36,733 nucleotides of DNA, taken from an uncultured Bacteroidales bacterium (GTDB taxonomy: Bacteria; Bacteroidota; Bacteroidia; Bacteroidales; WCHB1-69). Numbering within the stretch: the first letter of the stretch is position 1; every line of letters begins with the position of its first letter. Shown here piece by piece: positions 5,613 through 14,642 of the stretch. A program made the translations under genes and the position numbers. The stretch is from contig OMYJ01000015.1 in the NCBI GenBank assembly GCA_900315245.1, forward strand, positions 4,709 to 41,441, written 5' to 3'. The notes beneath the pieces are model-generated. The model did not search any database and was not told the origin of the DNA. It saw only the letters and a list, made by a program, of their open reading frames with translations.

Positions 5613-8078
5613 ATGAAGATTTCTTACAAATGGCTGAAAGAATTGTTGAAATTCAACTTGACGGCGGAAGAGACTGCCGCTTATCTTACGGATTGCGGAT
5701 TGGAGGTTGAAGGGATAGATACATTTGAGACGGTCAAGGGCGGACTTCGCGGTTTGAAGATCGGTGAAGTGCTCACGTGCGAACCACATCCCAATTCCGA
5801 CCATCTCCACGTGACTACAGTCAACGTGGGTGATCCGGAGCCATTGCACATCGTTTGCGGTGCCGCCAATGTCGCGGCGGGCCAGAAGGTGGTGGTTGCC
5901 ACCATCGGAACGGTGCTTTACAATGGCGACGAGTCTTTCACCATTAAGAAATCCAAACTGCGCGGTGAACTTTCGGAAGGCATGATTTGCGCTGAGGATG
6001 AAATCGGCCTCGGCACTTCACATGACGGCATCATGGTGCTGCCTGAGGAGGCAGTGCCCGGCACCCAGGCGGCGGATTACTTCAAGGTCGATGCAGACAC
6101 CATCTTTGAGATCGGTCTGACCCCGAATCGCTGTGATGCCATTTGTCACTTCGGCGTGGCCCGCGACCTTTATGCCACTTTGGTCCAACATGGGGTTCCT
6201 TGCTCCACGTTGGTGAGACGCAATGCCAGAGAGGTGCAGCCTGTTTCCGGTGTGCATTCTCGTGTGGACATTATCATTGAGAATCAGAAGGATTGCCCTC
6301 GCTACTCGGGTGCGTTGATTGACGACATCAAAGTGCAGGAATCCCCCGAATGGCTGCAGACGAAGCTCAGAAGCGTCGGCATCAGGCCTATTAATAACAT
6401 CGTGGATATCACTCAATACATCATGCTTGAGTTGGGACAGCCCATGCATGCTTTCGATGCCGACAAGATTGAGGGCAACAAGGTGATTGTCAGGAATTTG
6501 CCAGAGGGAACCCCGTTCGTTACATTGGACGGTAACGAGATTAAGCTCAGTGCCGACGACCTGATGATTTGCAACGAGAAGGAAGGTATGTGCATCGCCG
6601 GCGTTTATGGCGGTCTGCACTCTGGCATCACTGAAAACACCACCCGTCTCTTCTTGGAGAGTGCTTATTTCAATCCGGTGAGCATCCGCAAGACCGCGAA
6701 ACGTCACGGTCTGAAGACCGATGCCTCGTTCCGCTATGAGCGCGGCTGTGACCCGTCCATTACGGTTTATGCGCTGAAACGCGCTGTGGAGTTGGTACTG
6801 GAGCTGGCCGGCGGCTATCCTGTCATGGATGTCGTGGACCGTTACCCCAACGTGCAAGAACCGGCACAAATCACGCTCTATTATGAAGATGTTAATCAGG
6901 TCGCAGGTAAAGTAATTGAGAAACAGACGATTACTAAGATATTGGTGCTGCTTGATATGGAGGTGAAACCTGCCGGCGATGACAAGCTCATCGTCACTGT
7001 GCCCCAGAACAAGGCCGATGTGACCCGTCCGATTGACCTGATAGAGGAAATCCTGCGTATTTACGGATATAATAACATCGAAATTCCCACAACACTGACC
7101 TATGACATGTCGTGTTTGCATCAGAGCGACAATGCTTATCAGATGCAGATGACCATCTCCAAGTATTTGGCAGACAATGGTTTCTTCGAAGTGATGAACA
7201 ATTCCCTGACCAAGGCCGAGTATGCCCAGCGTTTTGATTTCCTCGATGAACGTGAAACTGTCAAACTTCTCAACCCGCTCAGCAGCGAGCTGAATGCCAT
7301 GCGCCAGAGCCTGCTTTTCTGCGGATTGGAGAATGTGAGCCGGAATGTGAATAACAAGACTGCTGACCTCCGGTTGTTCGAATTTGGGAAAACCTATCGT
7401 CTGAACCCGCAATCAGTTGTGGGTGACGATGTTACTGTCCGCTATCAGGAACGCGAAATGATGTCCCTCTTTGTGACCGGGAAATTGGGCGATGACACTT
7501 GGGAGGGTAAGTCTGCCGATGCGGACTTCTTCTATCTCCGCAATATGATTGACAATTTCCTGTTGAAGATCAACTTCCCGATGGAGAAGATACAATTGGT
7601 CACGGACACGGAACCGCGTATGTTCGCCCAGCATGTGTCGTACAAAATAGATGAAGCAACCCCGGTTCACATTGGGGTTCTCCGTGCCGATATCCTGCGT
7701 TACTTCGACCTGAAAAAGCCGGTCTATTATGCTGAAATTGATGTGGCTGCAGTCAACGCGTTGCGCAAGACCGCGGTCAACTACACGCCGATTAACACTT
7801 ATCCTGCTGTGCGTCGCGACTTGGCGCTGGTGGTTGACAAGGACGTGACCTATGAGACGTTGGAGAAAATCGGTTACAAATACGCCTCCAAACTGCTGAA
7901 GCAGGTCACTTTGTTCGATGTCTTTGAAGGAGCCGCCCTCGGCGACGGCAAGAAGTCGTATGCATTGAACTTCGTGCTTCAGAGCGCCGACCGGACGCTC
8001 ACCGACGAGGAAATTAACAAGACGATGAACAAGTTGGTGGTCGCATACGAGCGCGAGGTCGGAGCCAAATTACGTTAA
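5613..8078 (+). CDS. pheT: Phenylalanine--tRNA ligase beta subunit
   Basis: The 821-aa product is full length for the bacterial beta subunit, which pairs with PheS as an alpha2beta2 enzyme charging tRNA-Phe. In order there is the N-terminal MKISYKWLKELL, a tRNA-binding OB domain (residues about 40-150, with HPNSDHLHV), the B3/B4 editing region (with QPMHAFDADK), the B5 domain (about 410-480), the catalytic-like core, and a C-terminal ferredoxin-fold anticodon-binding domain containing YPAVRRDLALVVD. pheS is not in the window, so the subunits are encoded apart, as is common in Bacteroidetes. A putative promoter lies at 5544, and ribF follows after 18 nt, so both are probably co-transcribed. 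Confidence 0.97.
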   Translation: MKISYKWLKELLKFNLTAEETAAYLTDCGLEVEGIDTFETVKGGLRGLKIGEVLTCEPHPNSDHLHVTTVNVGDPEPLHIVCGAANVAAGQKVVVATIGTVLYNGDESFTIKKSKLRGELSEGMICAEDEIGLGTSHDGIMVLPEEAVPGTQAADYFKVDADTIFEIGLTPNRCDAICHFGVARDLYATLVQHGVPCSTLVRRNAREVQPVSGVHSRVDIIIENQKDCPRYSGALIDDIKVQESPEWLQTKLRSVGIRPINNIVDITQYIMLELGQPMHAFDADKIEGNKVIVRNLPEGTPFVTLDGNEIKLSADDLMICNEKEGMCIAGVYGGLHSGITENTTRLFLESAYFNPVSIRKTAKRHGLKTDASFRYERGCDPSITVYALKRAVELVLELAGGYPVMDVVDRYPNVQEPAQITLYYEDVNQVAGKVIEKQTITKILVLLDMEVKPAGDDKLIVTVPQNKADVTRPIDLIEEILRIYGYNNIEIPTTLTYDMSCLHQSDNAYQMQMTISKYLADNGFFEVMNNSLTKAEYAQRFDFLDERETVKLLNPLSSELNAMRQSLLFCGLENVSRNVNNKTADLRLFEFGKTYRLNPQSVVGDDVTVRYQEREMMSLFVTGKLGDDTWEGKSADADFFYLRNMIDNFLLKINFPMEKIQLVTDTEPRMFAQHVSYKIDEATPVHIGVLRADILRYFDLKKPVYYAEIDVAAVNALRKTAVNYTPINTYPAVRRDLALVVDKDVTYETLEKIGYKYASKLLKQVTLFDVFEGAALGDGKKSYALNFVLQSADRTLTDEEINKTMNKLVVAYEREVGAKLR

Positions 8079-8096
8079 CAGGACTTTCTTTGCAGA

Positions 8097-8669
8097 ATGC
8101 AAATCTACAAAGGGATAGAGAATTTGCCGGATTGGAAGAACCCGGTGGTGGCCGTTGGCGCGTTCGATGGCGTCCACTTGGGCCATGTCCGTATTCTGCG
8201 TTTTTTGATTGAGCAGGCGGCACGGGTGGACGGAACCAGCGTGGTGTTGACTTTCGACCCCCATCCACGGACCGTACTTCATCCGGAATCTTCGTTCTTT
8301 ACCATTAACAGCTTGGATAAGAATTTGGAACTTATTGAAAAGCAAGGCGTGGATGCTACCATTGTGCTGCCCTTCACGTTGGCGTTTTCCCAAAAGACCT
8401 ATCAGCAGTTCATCCAGGAAGTTATTATGGAGACGTTGCACGCGCATACGCTGGTCATGGGACCTAACCATGCTTTCGGGCATCACAGGGAGGGCCACCA
8501 CGACAATATCAAGGAATATTGCCGTGAACACAGTCTCCAAGTGGTGGACATCCCCGAAGAGATGTGGCATTCCGCCGGTGTTCACTCCGCCGTCATCCGC
8601 GAACACATCCTCAAAAAAGACTGGGAAACGGTTGATGCGATGCTCGGATATTCATATAAGCTTCAATAA
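8097..8669 (+). CDS. ribF: RibF-like FAD synthetase domain, riboflavin kinase domain missing
   Basis: The 190-aa protein matches the N-terminal nucleotidyltransferase half of RibF, which adenylates FMN to FAD. It has GAFDGVHLGH (21-30, the HxGH site) and TFDPHP (52-57). Later motifs are divergent: GPNHAFGHHREG (122-133) where most RibF proteins have G-x-D-F-x-F-G, and HSAVIR (163-168) where S-S-T-x-I-R is usual. Bifunctional RibF is about 300 aa; here the protein stops at the interdomain linker (LGYSYKLQ) and no kinase sequence follows, as topA starts 34 nt later. The final K-L-Q-stop is encoded by the AAGCTTCAATAACC repeat. The organism presumably has riboflavin kinase elsewhere, or this copy is a paralogue or remnant. 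Confidence 0.85.
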   Translation: MQIYKGIENLPDWKNPVVAVGAFDGVHLGHVRILRFLIEQAARVDGTSVVLTFDPHPRTVLHPESSFFTINSLDKNLELIEKQGVDATIVLPFTLAFSQKTYQQFIQEVIMETLHAHTLVMGPNHAFGHHREGHHDNIKEYCREHSLQVVDIPEEMWHSAGVHSAVIREHILKKDWETVDAMLGYSYKLQ

Positions 8670-8693
8670 CCAATAACCGATAACCAATAACCA
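8658..8693. repeat. NATAACC repeat at the ribF end and topA leader
   Basis: AAGCTTCAATAACC followed by CAATAAC/CGATAAC heptamers. It begins inside ribF, where it encodes K-L-Q-stop, and ends about 10 nt before the topA start. It is the same element as at 2730 (minus strand) and 27631. Confidence 0.85.
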
Positions 8694-8703
8694 TTCATAA
8701 AAT

Positions 8704-11199
8704 ATGAGCAAAAATCTAATCATCGTCGAGTCTCCGGCGAAAGCGAAAACCATCCAGAAGTTCATCGGGAAAGATTACACCGTGATCTCCAGTAAGGGTC
8801 ATGTGCGGGATCTTCCCTCGAAAGGGATGGGCATTGACATCGCGCACGATTTCGAACCACAGTATGAAGTGCTGGATGACAAAAAGGCCCTTATCAGTGA
8901 CATCAAGAAAAAGGCTGCGGAAGCCGATACCATCTGGCTTGCAACCGATGATGACCGCGAGGGAGAAGCCATTTCGTGGCATTTGATGGAAGTGACCAAG
9001 ATGGATCCGGCAAAGGTGAAACGTATTGTGTTTCATGAGATTACGAAATCCGCAATTGAGGAGGCTTTGGCGCATCCCCGGTCGTTGAACGTTGACTTGG
9101 TGAATGCGCAGCAGGCACGGCGTGTCCTGGACCGTCTTGTCGGTTTCGAATTGTCGCCGGTGTTGTGGCGCAAAGTGCGTCCCTCGCTTTCGGCAGGGCG
9201 TGTGCAATCTGTGGCGGTGAAGCTGATTGTTGAACGCGAACACGAGATCGAGAAGTTCAACAGCACATCCTCATACAAGGTGGATGGTGTTTTCAACCCG
9301 TTGCGTGATAAGAAAATAGAATTGGATGCGGAGTTGAACAAACGGTTTGCCACCAAAGAAGAGGCCGTCTCTTTCCTGGAACACTGCCGTAACGCATCGT
9401 TCCGGATCACGGCCATAGAGAAGACACCGGGCAAGAAAAGTCCGGCGCCGCCGTTCACCACCTCCACGATGCAGCAGGAGGCAGCCCGCAAGCTCGGGTT
9501 CTCCGTGTCGAAGACCATGGTCGTGGCACAGCAGCTCTATGAGGCCGGTTATATCACCTATATGCGTACCGACTCCGTGAATCTGTCGAACATGGCCTTG
9601 GCAGTTGCCCACAAAGTGGTGGCGGAGAAGTATGGCGAGGAATACGCCCAAACCCGCAAGTATGTGACCAAAACCAAGGGCGCCCAGGAAGCGCACGAGG
9701 CCATCCGTCCCACGGACATCTCGCGCGAGACCATTCCGGGCGACACGTTCGCAAAGCATCTCTACGAGCTGATCTGGAAGCGCACCATCGCCTCCCAGAT
9801 GAGCGACGCAAAAACGGAAAAGACCGCCATTACCATCCCAGTTGAAGGCCGTTCCGAGAAATTCGTTGCCACCGGCGAGGTCATCCTGTTCCCCGGATTC
9901 AGGAAAGTCTATACGGAATCGAAGGATGAGGAAGGCGAAGAAGTGAAAGGAATGCTTCCGCCTATGGAAGTGGGCGATGACTTGAATGCCAAGCAGATCA
10001 TGGCGACCCAGCGCTATGCACAGCCCCCGGTGCGATATACAGAGGCAAGTCTTGTGAAAAAATTGGAGGAGCTCGGCATCGGCCGTCCTTCAACGTATGC
10101 TCCCACCATCTCCACTATCCAGAAACGCGAGTATGTGCGTAAAGCCACCCGTCAGGGCAAGGAACGCCAGTATTGTTGTCTCACCATGACCAACGATGGC
10201 GTCAAGGAGGAAATGAAAAAGGAGAAATATGGTTATGAAAAAGACAAATTGATCCCTACAGATGTGGGAATCATTGTGAACGACTATCTCCAAGAGAATT
10301 TCAAGGAGATTATGGACTATGGTTTCACGGCTGATGTGGAGAAGGAATTTGATGATATTGCCGACGGGAAAGCCAACTGGCAGGAGATGATGAGCCGTTT
10401 TTACGGCGGTTTCCACCAACAGGTCGATACGGCCATAAACTATTCCACCAAGGCCAGTGGTGAGCGGTTGCTGGGCTATGATCCGAAAACCAATGAGAAG
10501 GTGTTTGCGAAATTGGGCAAATACGGCCCGATGGTGCAGATTGGCGAGGCTTACGCAGACTCGAAACCCCGCTATGCACGTCTCCAAGCCGATCAGTTCA
10601 TCGACACCATCACCTTAGAGGAGGCTTTGGACCTGTTCCGGCTTCCACGTACTTTGGGCGAATGGAACGGCAAAGTTGTTTCGGTGGGCGTGGGTCGTTT
10701 CGGACCATACGTGCGTTACGACGGCACTTTTGAATCCATCCCCAAAACCGATGACCCCTATTCCATCACGCTGGAACGTTGTATCGAACTCTTGGAGAAC
10801 AAGATGAAGAAAACCGCCGAGCGGACCCCGCATCTCGTGGGACATTTTGAAGGCAAAGAGATTCTTGCCGCGGCTGGACGCTATGGTCCTTATATTAAAT
10901 ATGACGGCAAGAATTATACCCTAGATAAAAACATGAGCGTTGACAGCCTGACGGAAGAGCAGGCCATCGAGATTATCCAGAACAAGGAGACGCGCAACGT
11001 GTTGGTGTCTTATTCAGAAGATCCCAATCTGAAGGTGATGAACGGCCGTTACGGTCCGTATATCACCAACGGGACGGACAATTTCAAGATTCCCAAAGAC
11101 ATGATGGCCAACAAACTCACATATCAGGATTGTCTCCGGATTATGGAGGAAACAACCCCGACAGCTAAGAAACGTGTTGTCAAACGTAAAAAGGCGTAA
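8704..11199 (+). CDS. topA: DNA topoisomerase I (type IA)
   Basis: The 831-aa enzyme relaxes negative supercoils by cutting one DNA strand through a phosphotyrosine link. It starts with the TOPRIM domain (IIVESPAKAKTI, with DDDREGEAISWH for metal binding near residue 80-90). The catalytic tyrosine is Tyr286 in YITYMRTDS. The C-terminus carries several TOPRIM_C-type repeats with the motif GRYGPYI/GRFGPYV instead of zinc fingers, as usual in Bacteroidetes, and ends in a basic tail (KKRVVKRKKA). The next gene begins two bases after the stop, so the two form an operon. The ATG at 8704 directly follows the repeat. Confidence 0.97.
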   Translation: MSKNLIIVESPAKAKTIQKFIGKDYTVISSKGHVRDLPSKGMGIDIAHDFEPQYEVLDDKKALISDIKKKAAEADTIWLATDDDREGEAISWHLMEVTKMDPAKVKRIVFHEITKSAIEEALAHPRSLNVDLVNAQQARRVLDRLVGFELSPVLWRKVRPSLSAGRVQSVAVKLIVEREHEIEKFNSTSSYKVDGVFNPLRDKKIELDAELNKRFATKEEAVSFLEHCRNASFRITAIEKTPGKKSPAPPFTTSTMQQEAARKLGFSVSKTMVVAQQLYEAGYITYMRTDSVNLSNMALAVAHKVVAEKYGEEYAQTRKYVTKTKGAQEAHEAIRPTDISRETIPGDTFAKHLYELIWKRTIASQMSDAKTEKTAITIPVEGRSEKFVATGEVILFPGFRKVYTESKDEEGEEVKGMLPPMEVGDDLNAKQIMATQRYAQPPVRYTEASLVKKLEELGIGRPSTYAPTISTIQKREYVRKATRQGKERQYCCLTMTNDGVKEEMKKEKYGYEKDKLIPTDVGIIVNDYLQENFKEIMDYGFTADVEKEFDDIADGKANWQEMMSRFYGGFHQQVDTAINYSTKASGERLLGYDPKTNEKVFAKLGKYGPMVQIGEAYADSKPRYARLQADQFIDTITLEEALDLFRLPRTLGEWNGKVVSVGVGRFGPYVRYDGTFESIPKTDDPYSITLERCIELLENKMKKTAERTPHLVGHFEGKEILAAAGRYGPYIKYDGKNYTLDKNMSVDSLTEEQAIEIIQNKETRNVLVSYSEDPNLKVMNGRYGPYITNGTDNFKIPKDMMANKLTYQDCLRIMEETTPTAKKRVVKRKKA

Positions 11200-11201
11200 A
11201 G

Positions 11202-12377
11202 ATGGATTTGTCACTCTATTTTGATCCTGTTTCCATAACATCGTTGCATATTCCTGATTCTGAGACAATGACAGACAGGCTGTTGTACCATGTGATGATG
11301 TACAACCCGGAGGCTCCCGTGAATATTGCGGAGGCCAACATTGCCATTGTGGGTGTCCCTGAAGTGCGCAATGCCTGGCAGAACCCTTCCTGTTCGTTGG
11401 CTCCAGATGAAATCCGCAGACAGTTCTACCAGCTTTATTCATGGCGTAAGAATGTGAGAATCATAGACCTGGGAAACCTTCGTCTGGGTAAAAGTGTTGA
11501 AGATACCTATCGCGCTGTGTCAGAGGTGATTGTATATCTTATTGAGAACAATGTCGTCCCAATCATTTTGGGTGGAAGCAATGACTTGGCTTTTGCCAAT
11601 TACCGCGCATACGAAATGATGGAGCGTGTGGCGAATGTGGTGGCCATAGATGCCTGTTTTGACCTTGGCAACGAGAATAAACCCATCCGTTCCAACGCTT
11701 ACGTGAACAAAATGGTGCTCCAACAGCCCAATTTCCTCTTGAATTATGCCAACATAGGCTATCAGAGCTATATGAACAGCCCGGAATCGGTGAATATGAT
11801 GGAGAGTCTCTTTTTTGAGACCTACAGGGTTGGATTGATGCGGACAAATTTGGAAGAGGTGGAGCCTGTGGTGCGTAATGCAGATATGGTTTCCCTCGAC
11901 ATCTCTGCCGTCCGCCGGCCCGATGCCCCCGGCTGCCCGCATAATTCTTCAAATGGATTCTACGGGGAGGAAATCTGTCAGATTGCCAAGTTTGTGGGTC
12001 TTAGCGACAAACTCTCCTCATTCGGAATCTATGAATATGACCCCACACTCGACTTCAACAACCAGACTTCCCAGCTTATCGCCCATATCCTGTGGTATTT
12101 TGTGGAAGGATTTCTGTTCCGTCAGGGCGAAGGCCAGTTTAAGAACAAGAATGATTATCGGCAGTTCAATATCTCCGTGACAGGTGCATTGGACGAGATG
12201 GTCTTCTTCAACAGTAAGAAATCAGGCCGGTGGTGGGTGATCGTGCCAATATATCAGAAAGAGAAAAATCAGGTGCAGCATTATTATCTGCCTTGTTCGA
12301 AACGGGACTACCAGCTGGCCTGCGAGGACAAAATCTCCGACCGCTGGTGGCGAACCTATCATAAAATCAATCAATAG
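11202..12377 (+). CDS. Arginase/formimidoylglutamase-fold protein, probably metal-free
   Basis: The 391-aa protein matches the ureohydrolase fold found beside topA in other Bacteroidetes and often annotated as formimidoylglutamase. The motifs that bind the two Mn ions are degenerate. GGDH is GGSND (124-128), DAHxD is DACFD (150-154) with His replaced by Cys, and SxDxD is SLDIS (231-235). At least three ligands therefore differ, so hydrolysis of arginine-like substrates is doubtful. About 80 extra C-terminal residues (SDRWWRTYHKINQ end) are outside the arginase core. It is translationally close to topA (2-nt gap). No signal peptide is present. Its role is unknown; a structural or regulatory use of the fold is inference. 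Confidence 0.8.
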   Translation: MDLSLYFDPVSITSLHIPDSETMTDRLLYHVMMYNPEAPVNIAEANIAIVGVPEVRNAWQNPSCSLAPDEIRRQFYQLYSWRKNVRIIDLGNLRLGKSVEDTYRAVSEVIVYLIENNVVPIILGGSNDLAFANYRAYEMMERVANVVAIDACFDLGNENKPIRSNAYVNKMVLQQPNFLLNYANIGYQSYMNSPESVNMMESLFFETYRVGLMRTNLEEVEPVVRNADMVSLDISAVRRPDAPGCPHNSSNGFYGEEICQIAKFVGLSDKLSSFGIYEYDPTLDFNNQTSQLIAHILWYFVEGFLFRQGEGQFKNKNDYRQFNISVTGALDEMVFFNSKKSGRWWVIVPIYQKEKNQVQHYYLPCSKRDYQLACEDKISDRWWRTYHKINQ

Positions 12378-12428
12378 GTTGAATTATGAGCCATATACTT
12401 GAAATTTATTAACAAAAAATAAAAAATT

Positions 12429-13481
12429 ATGAAGAAAGGATTTTTACTTGTTTTAATGGGTGCGCTGGCTTTTTCTTTCGCCAATGCGCAAGTTGATGAA
12501 AAGACTGCCGCCGATGAAGCTTTGAAGACCAAAGTGAAATCTGCCGAGGTTGACAGTGCCAAGTATTGGAAATTCACCGGCGTGTGCGGGCTGAATGCCG
12601 CCCAGACTGCCCTTTTCAACTGGGCCGCCGGTGGTAACAACAATGTGACCGGCTTCATCTTCGCCAACATGACTTTGTCTTACAAGAAAGACAAATGGAC
12701 ATGGGACACCAATCTGGATACCGAGCTGGGCGAAATGTTCTCGAATGACTATAAGCAAGGATATCGTTGGAGAAAAGCCAATGACAAAATCAATCTGACG
12801 ACCAAAGTCGGTTTCCAGATGCATCCGCAATGGTACCTCACTCTGCTGGGCAGCTTCCGTTCACAGTATGCCCCTGGTTGGGACTACAAGAAAGTTGATG
12901 AAGGCATTTGGAATGCGGATACGACCTTTGTCGTGGACGCGAATGGAGAACGCGTGGATCGTTCCTTGATTTCAAAATGGTTGTCCCCGTCATATACAGA
13001 TTTGGCACTCGGTATAGAGTATCGTCCGAATGATATCTTCACCATCGGTGTGTATCCGGTCGCTGGTCGTATGACCACCTGTCTGGAGGAAAGCCTTCGC
13101 GCTAACTACGGTCTGCCCATGCGTGAAGATGGCACATACAAGGCTGTCGGTTTGAACATGGGTCTCCGTATTAACGGTGGTATCAATTACACTTTGGTGA
13201 AAAACCTCAAGATTATCTCCACTATCACTCTCTTTACGCCTTACACGGCCAGAATCCATGACAAAGAGAACGGTCAGAAGTTCGGCAACTTCGATGTGGA
13301 TTGGGATGTCGCCATTACCTATAACTTCCTCAAAGTGTTCAGCGTCAGCCTTATGACTTCACTGAAGTATTATGACAAGGTGATGATTGACGGTCCGGCA
13401 TGGCGCAAATACCACGAAGGTCCTCGCGCCCGTGTGCAGTTCAAGGAAGTGGTTGGTTTAGGTATCGGTTACAGTTTCTAA
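12429..13481 (+). CDS. DUF3078 outer-membrane beta-barrel protein
   Basis: The 350-aa protein begins with a signal peptide (MKKGFLLVLMGALAFSFANA, cleaved before Q). It shows the DUF3078 hallmark WKFTGVCGLNAAQTALFNWA followed by AGGNNNVTG. The remainder consists of alternating amphipathic strands with many aromatic residues and ends in a terminal aromatic (GLGIGYSF), as expected for an outer-membrane barrel. The function of DUF3078 is not known. It lies 51 nt after the arginase-like gene with no promoter box seen between, so it may be read from the same transcript. Confidence 0.85.
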   Translation: MKKGFLLVLMGALAFSFANAQVDEKTAADEALKTKVKSAEVDSAKYWKFTGVCGLNAAQTALFNWAAGGNNNVTGFIFANMTLSYKKDKWTWDTNLDTELGEMFSNDYKQGYRWRKANDKINLTTKVGFQMHPQWYLTLLGSFRSQYAPGWDYKKVDEGIWNADTTFVVDANGERVDRSLISKWLSPSYTDLALGIEYRPNDIFTIGVYPVAGRMTTCLEESLRANYGLPMREDGTYKAVGLNMGLRINGGINYTLVKNLKIISTITLFTPYTARIHDKENGQKFGNFDVDWDVAITYNFLKVFSVSLMTSLKYYDKVMIDGPAWRKYHEGPRARVQFKEVVGLGIGYSF

Positions 13482-13489
13482 CTTTTTTA

Positions 13490-13600
13490 GGCAAAAGGCA
13501 AAAGGCAATAGGCAATAGTGGCAATGTTGTAGAGACGTTTCCTGAAACGTCTCAAGAAATATCGCCATTGCCAACAGCTAACAGCCAATAGCGTATAGTC
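13490..13600. repeat. Nested 7-nt repeats between DUF3078 gene and sigma factor
   Basis: GGCAAAA, GGCAAAA, GGCAATA, GGCAATA heptamers (13490-13518) and GGCAATG (13520-13526) face a complementary block of CATTGCC (13566-13572) and ACAGCCAATAG words up to 13600. The TTGTAG palindrome at 13527-13553 sits between them, so the whole 110 nt is a nested inverted arrangement. No clear TAnnTTTG box for the sigma factor gene is seen. Confidence 0.7.
13527..13553. repeat. TTGTAG palindrome (GAGACGTTTC / GAAACGTCTC)
   Basis: Perfect 10-bp arms (13532-13541 and 13544-13553) with a 2-nt spacer, opened by TTGTAG. There is no T-run after it, so it is not a standard terminator. Confidence 0.8.
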
Positions 13601-13627
13601 AAAACAAACGCTCTTTATTTACTGGAA

Positions 13628-14491
13628 ATGAGACAATTAAGAATTACAAAACAGGTAACCAACCGTAGCGAGACACCCTCGTTGGACAAGTACCTGCACG
13701 ATATTGGAAAGGTGCCATTGTTGACTGCTGACGAGGAGGCAGAGCTGGCCAGGCGTATTAAGAACGGTGACGAGGATGCACTGGAGAAACTGACGAATGC
13801 AAACCTACGCTTTGTCGTTTCTGTTGCAAAACAGTATCAAAATCAAGGGATTACGCTGTCTGACCTGATTAACGAAGGCAATCTTGGCCTGATTAAGGCT
13901 GCTCACCGCTTTGATGAGACCAAGGGCTTTAAGTTCATCTCCTTCGCGGTGTGGTGGATCCGGCAGGCTATCCTGCAGGCTATCGCCGAGCAGTCGCGTA
14001 TCGTACGTCTCCCTATGAACAAGGTGGGCGTTATCAATAAGATTTACAAGACGATGGGCATTCTTGAGCAGGAGCTCCAGCGTGAACCCAAGGTTTCCGA
14101 AATCGCCGAGCGTATGGGCATGACGGAAGAAGAGGTCAAGGATTCCATGAAGAATTCTCCCAAACATCTTTCCATGGATGCCAGCTTGACATCGGACGAC
14201 GACACTAATATGTATGATGTTCTTCGCAACGAGGACACTGTTTCTCCCGATAAGGAACTGATTTATCAGTCATTGCAGCAGGAACTTGGCACTGTTATAG
14301 ATACGCTTCCGTCGCGTGAAGCGGAAATACTCAAACTCTTCTACGGGTTGGGTAGCAAACATCCCATGACCTTGGATGAGATTGGGGAACAATTTGACCT
14401 CTCCCGCGAGCGCGTCCGCCAGATCAAGGAAAAAGCCATCCGTCGATTGCGCCATAATGCCAAATGCAAGGTGTTGCAATCGTATTTGTAA
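13628..14491 (+). CDS. rpoD: Primary RNA polymerase sigma-70 factor
   Basis: At 287 aa it matches the short primary sigma factor of Bacteroidetes, which lacks the long region 1.1 of E. coli RpoD. Region 1.2 is SLDKYLHDIG (near residue 20), region 2 includes FKFISFAVWWIRQAI (-10 melting and recognition), region 3 follows, and region 4 has the helix-turn-helix DLSRERVRQIKEKAIRRL. It should direct transcription from the TTTG/TAnnTTTG promoters seen in this window. It ends in VLQSYL directly against a repeat block, and the stop TAA overlaps its first bases. The start at ATG 13628 gives the usual N-terminus MRQLRITKQ. Confidence 0.96.
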   Translation: MRQLRITKQVTNRSETPSLDKYLHDIGKVPLLTADEEAELARRIKNGDEDALEKLTNANLRFVVSVAKQYQNQGITLSDLINEGNLGLIKAAHRFDETKGFKFISFAVWWIRQAILQAIAEQSRIVRLPMNKVGVINKIYKTMGILEQELQREPKVSEIAERMGMTEEEVKDSMKNSPKHLSMDASLTSDDDTNMYDVLRNEDTVSPDKELIYQSLQQELGTVIDTLPSREAEILKLFYGLGSKHPMTLDEIGEQFDLSRERVRQIKEKAIRRLRHNAKCKVLQSYL

Positions 14492-14637
14492 TGGTTATGG
14501 GTTATGGGTTATTGGTTATTGAAGCTTAGAGTTAATAGTTAATAGTTGATAGTTAATAGTTAATAGTTAATAGCCAATAGTTATAGTCATAGTTATAGTC
14601 ATAGTTATAGTTATAGTCATAGTTATAGTTATAGTCA
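14492..14637. repeat. Three successive tandem repeats between rpoD and asnS
   Basis: Block one is GGTTATG/GGTTATT ending in GAAGCTT (to 14527). Block two is TTAATAG/TTGATAG heptamers (to about 14580). Block three is TTATAG/TCATAG hexamers, ending 6 nt before the asnS start. These fill the entire intergenic region, leaving no room for a standard promoter. Confidence 0.9.
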
Positions 14638-14642
14638 AAAAT

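Noticed and set aside
6018..7412. Long open frame (464 codons) on the minus strand
   Set aside because: It is fully antisense to pheT, whose product matches a known family along its length; the minus frame shows no recognisable domain.
8670..8703. Frameshifted riboflavin kinase remnant after ribF
   Set aside because: Only 34 nt separate ribF from topA and they are filled by the repeat; no kinase sequence is left in any frame.
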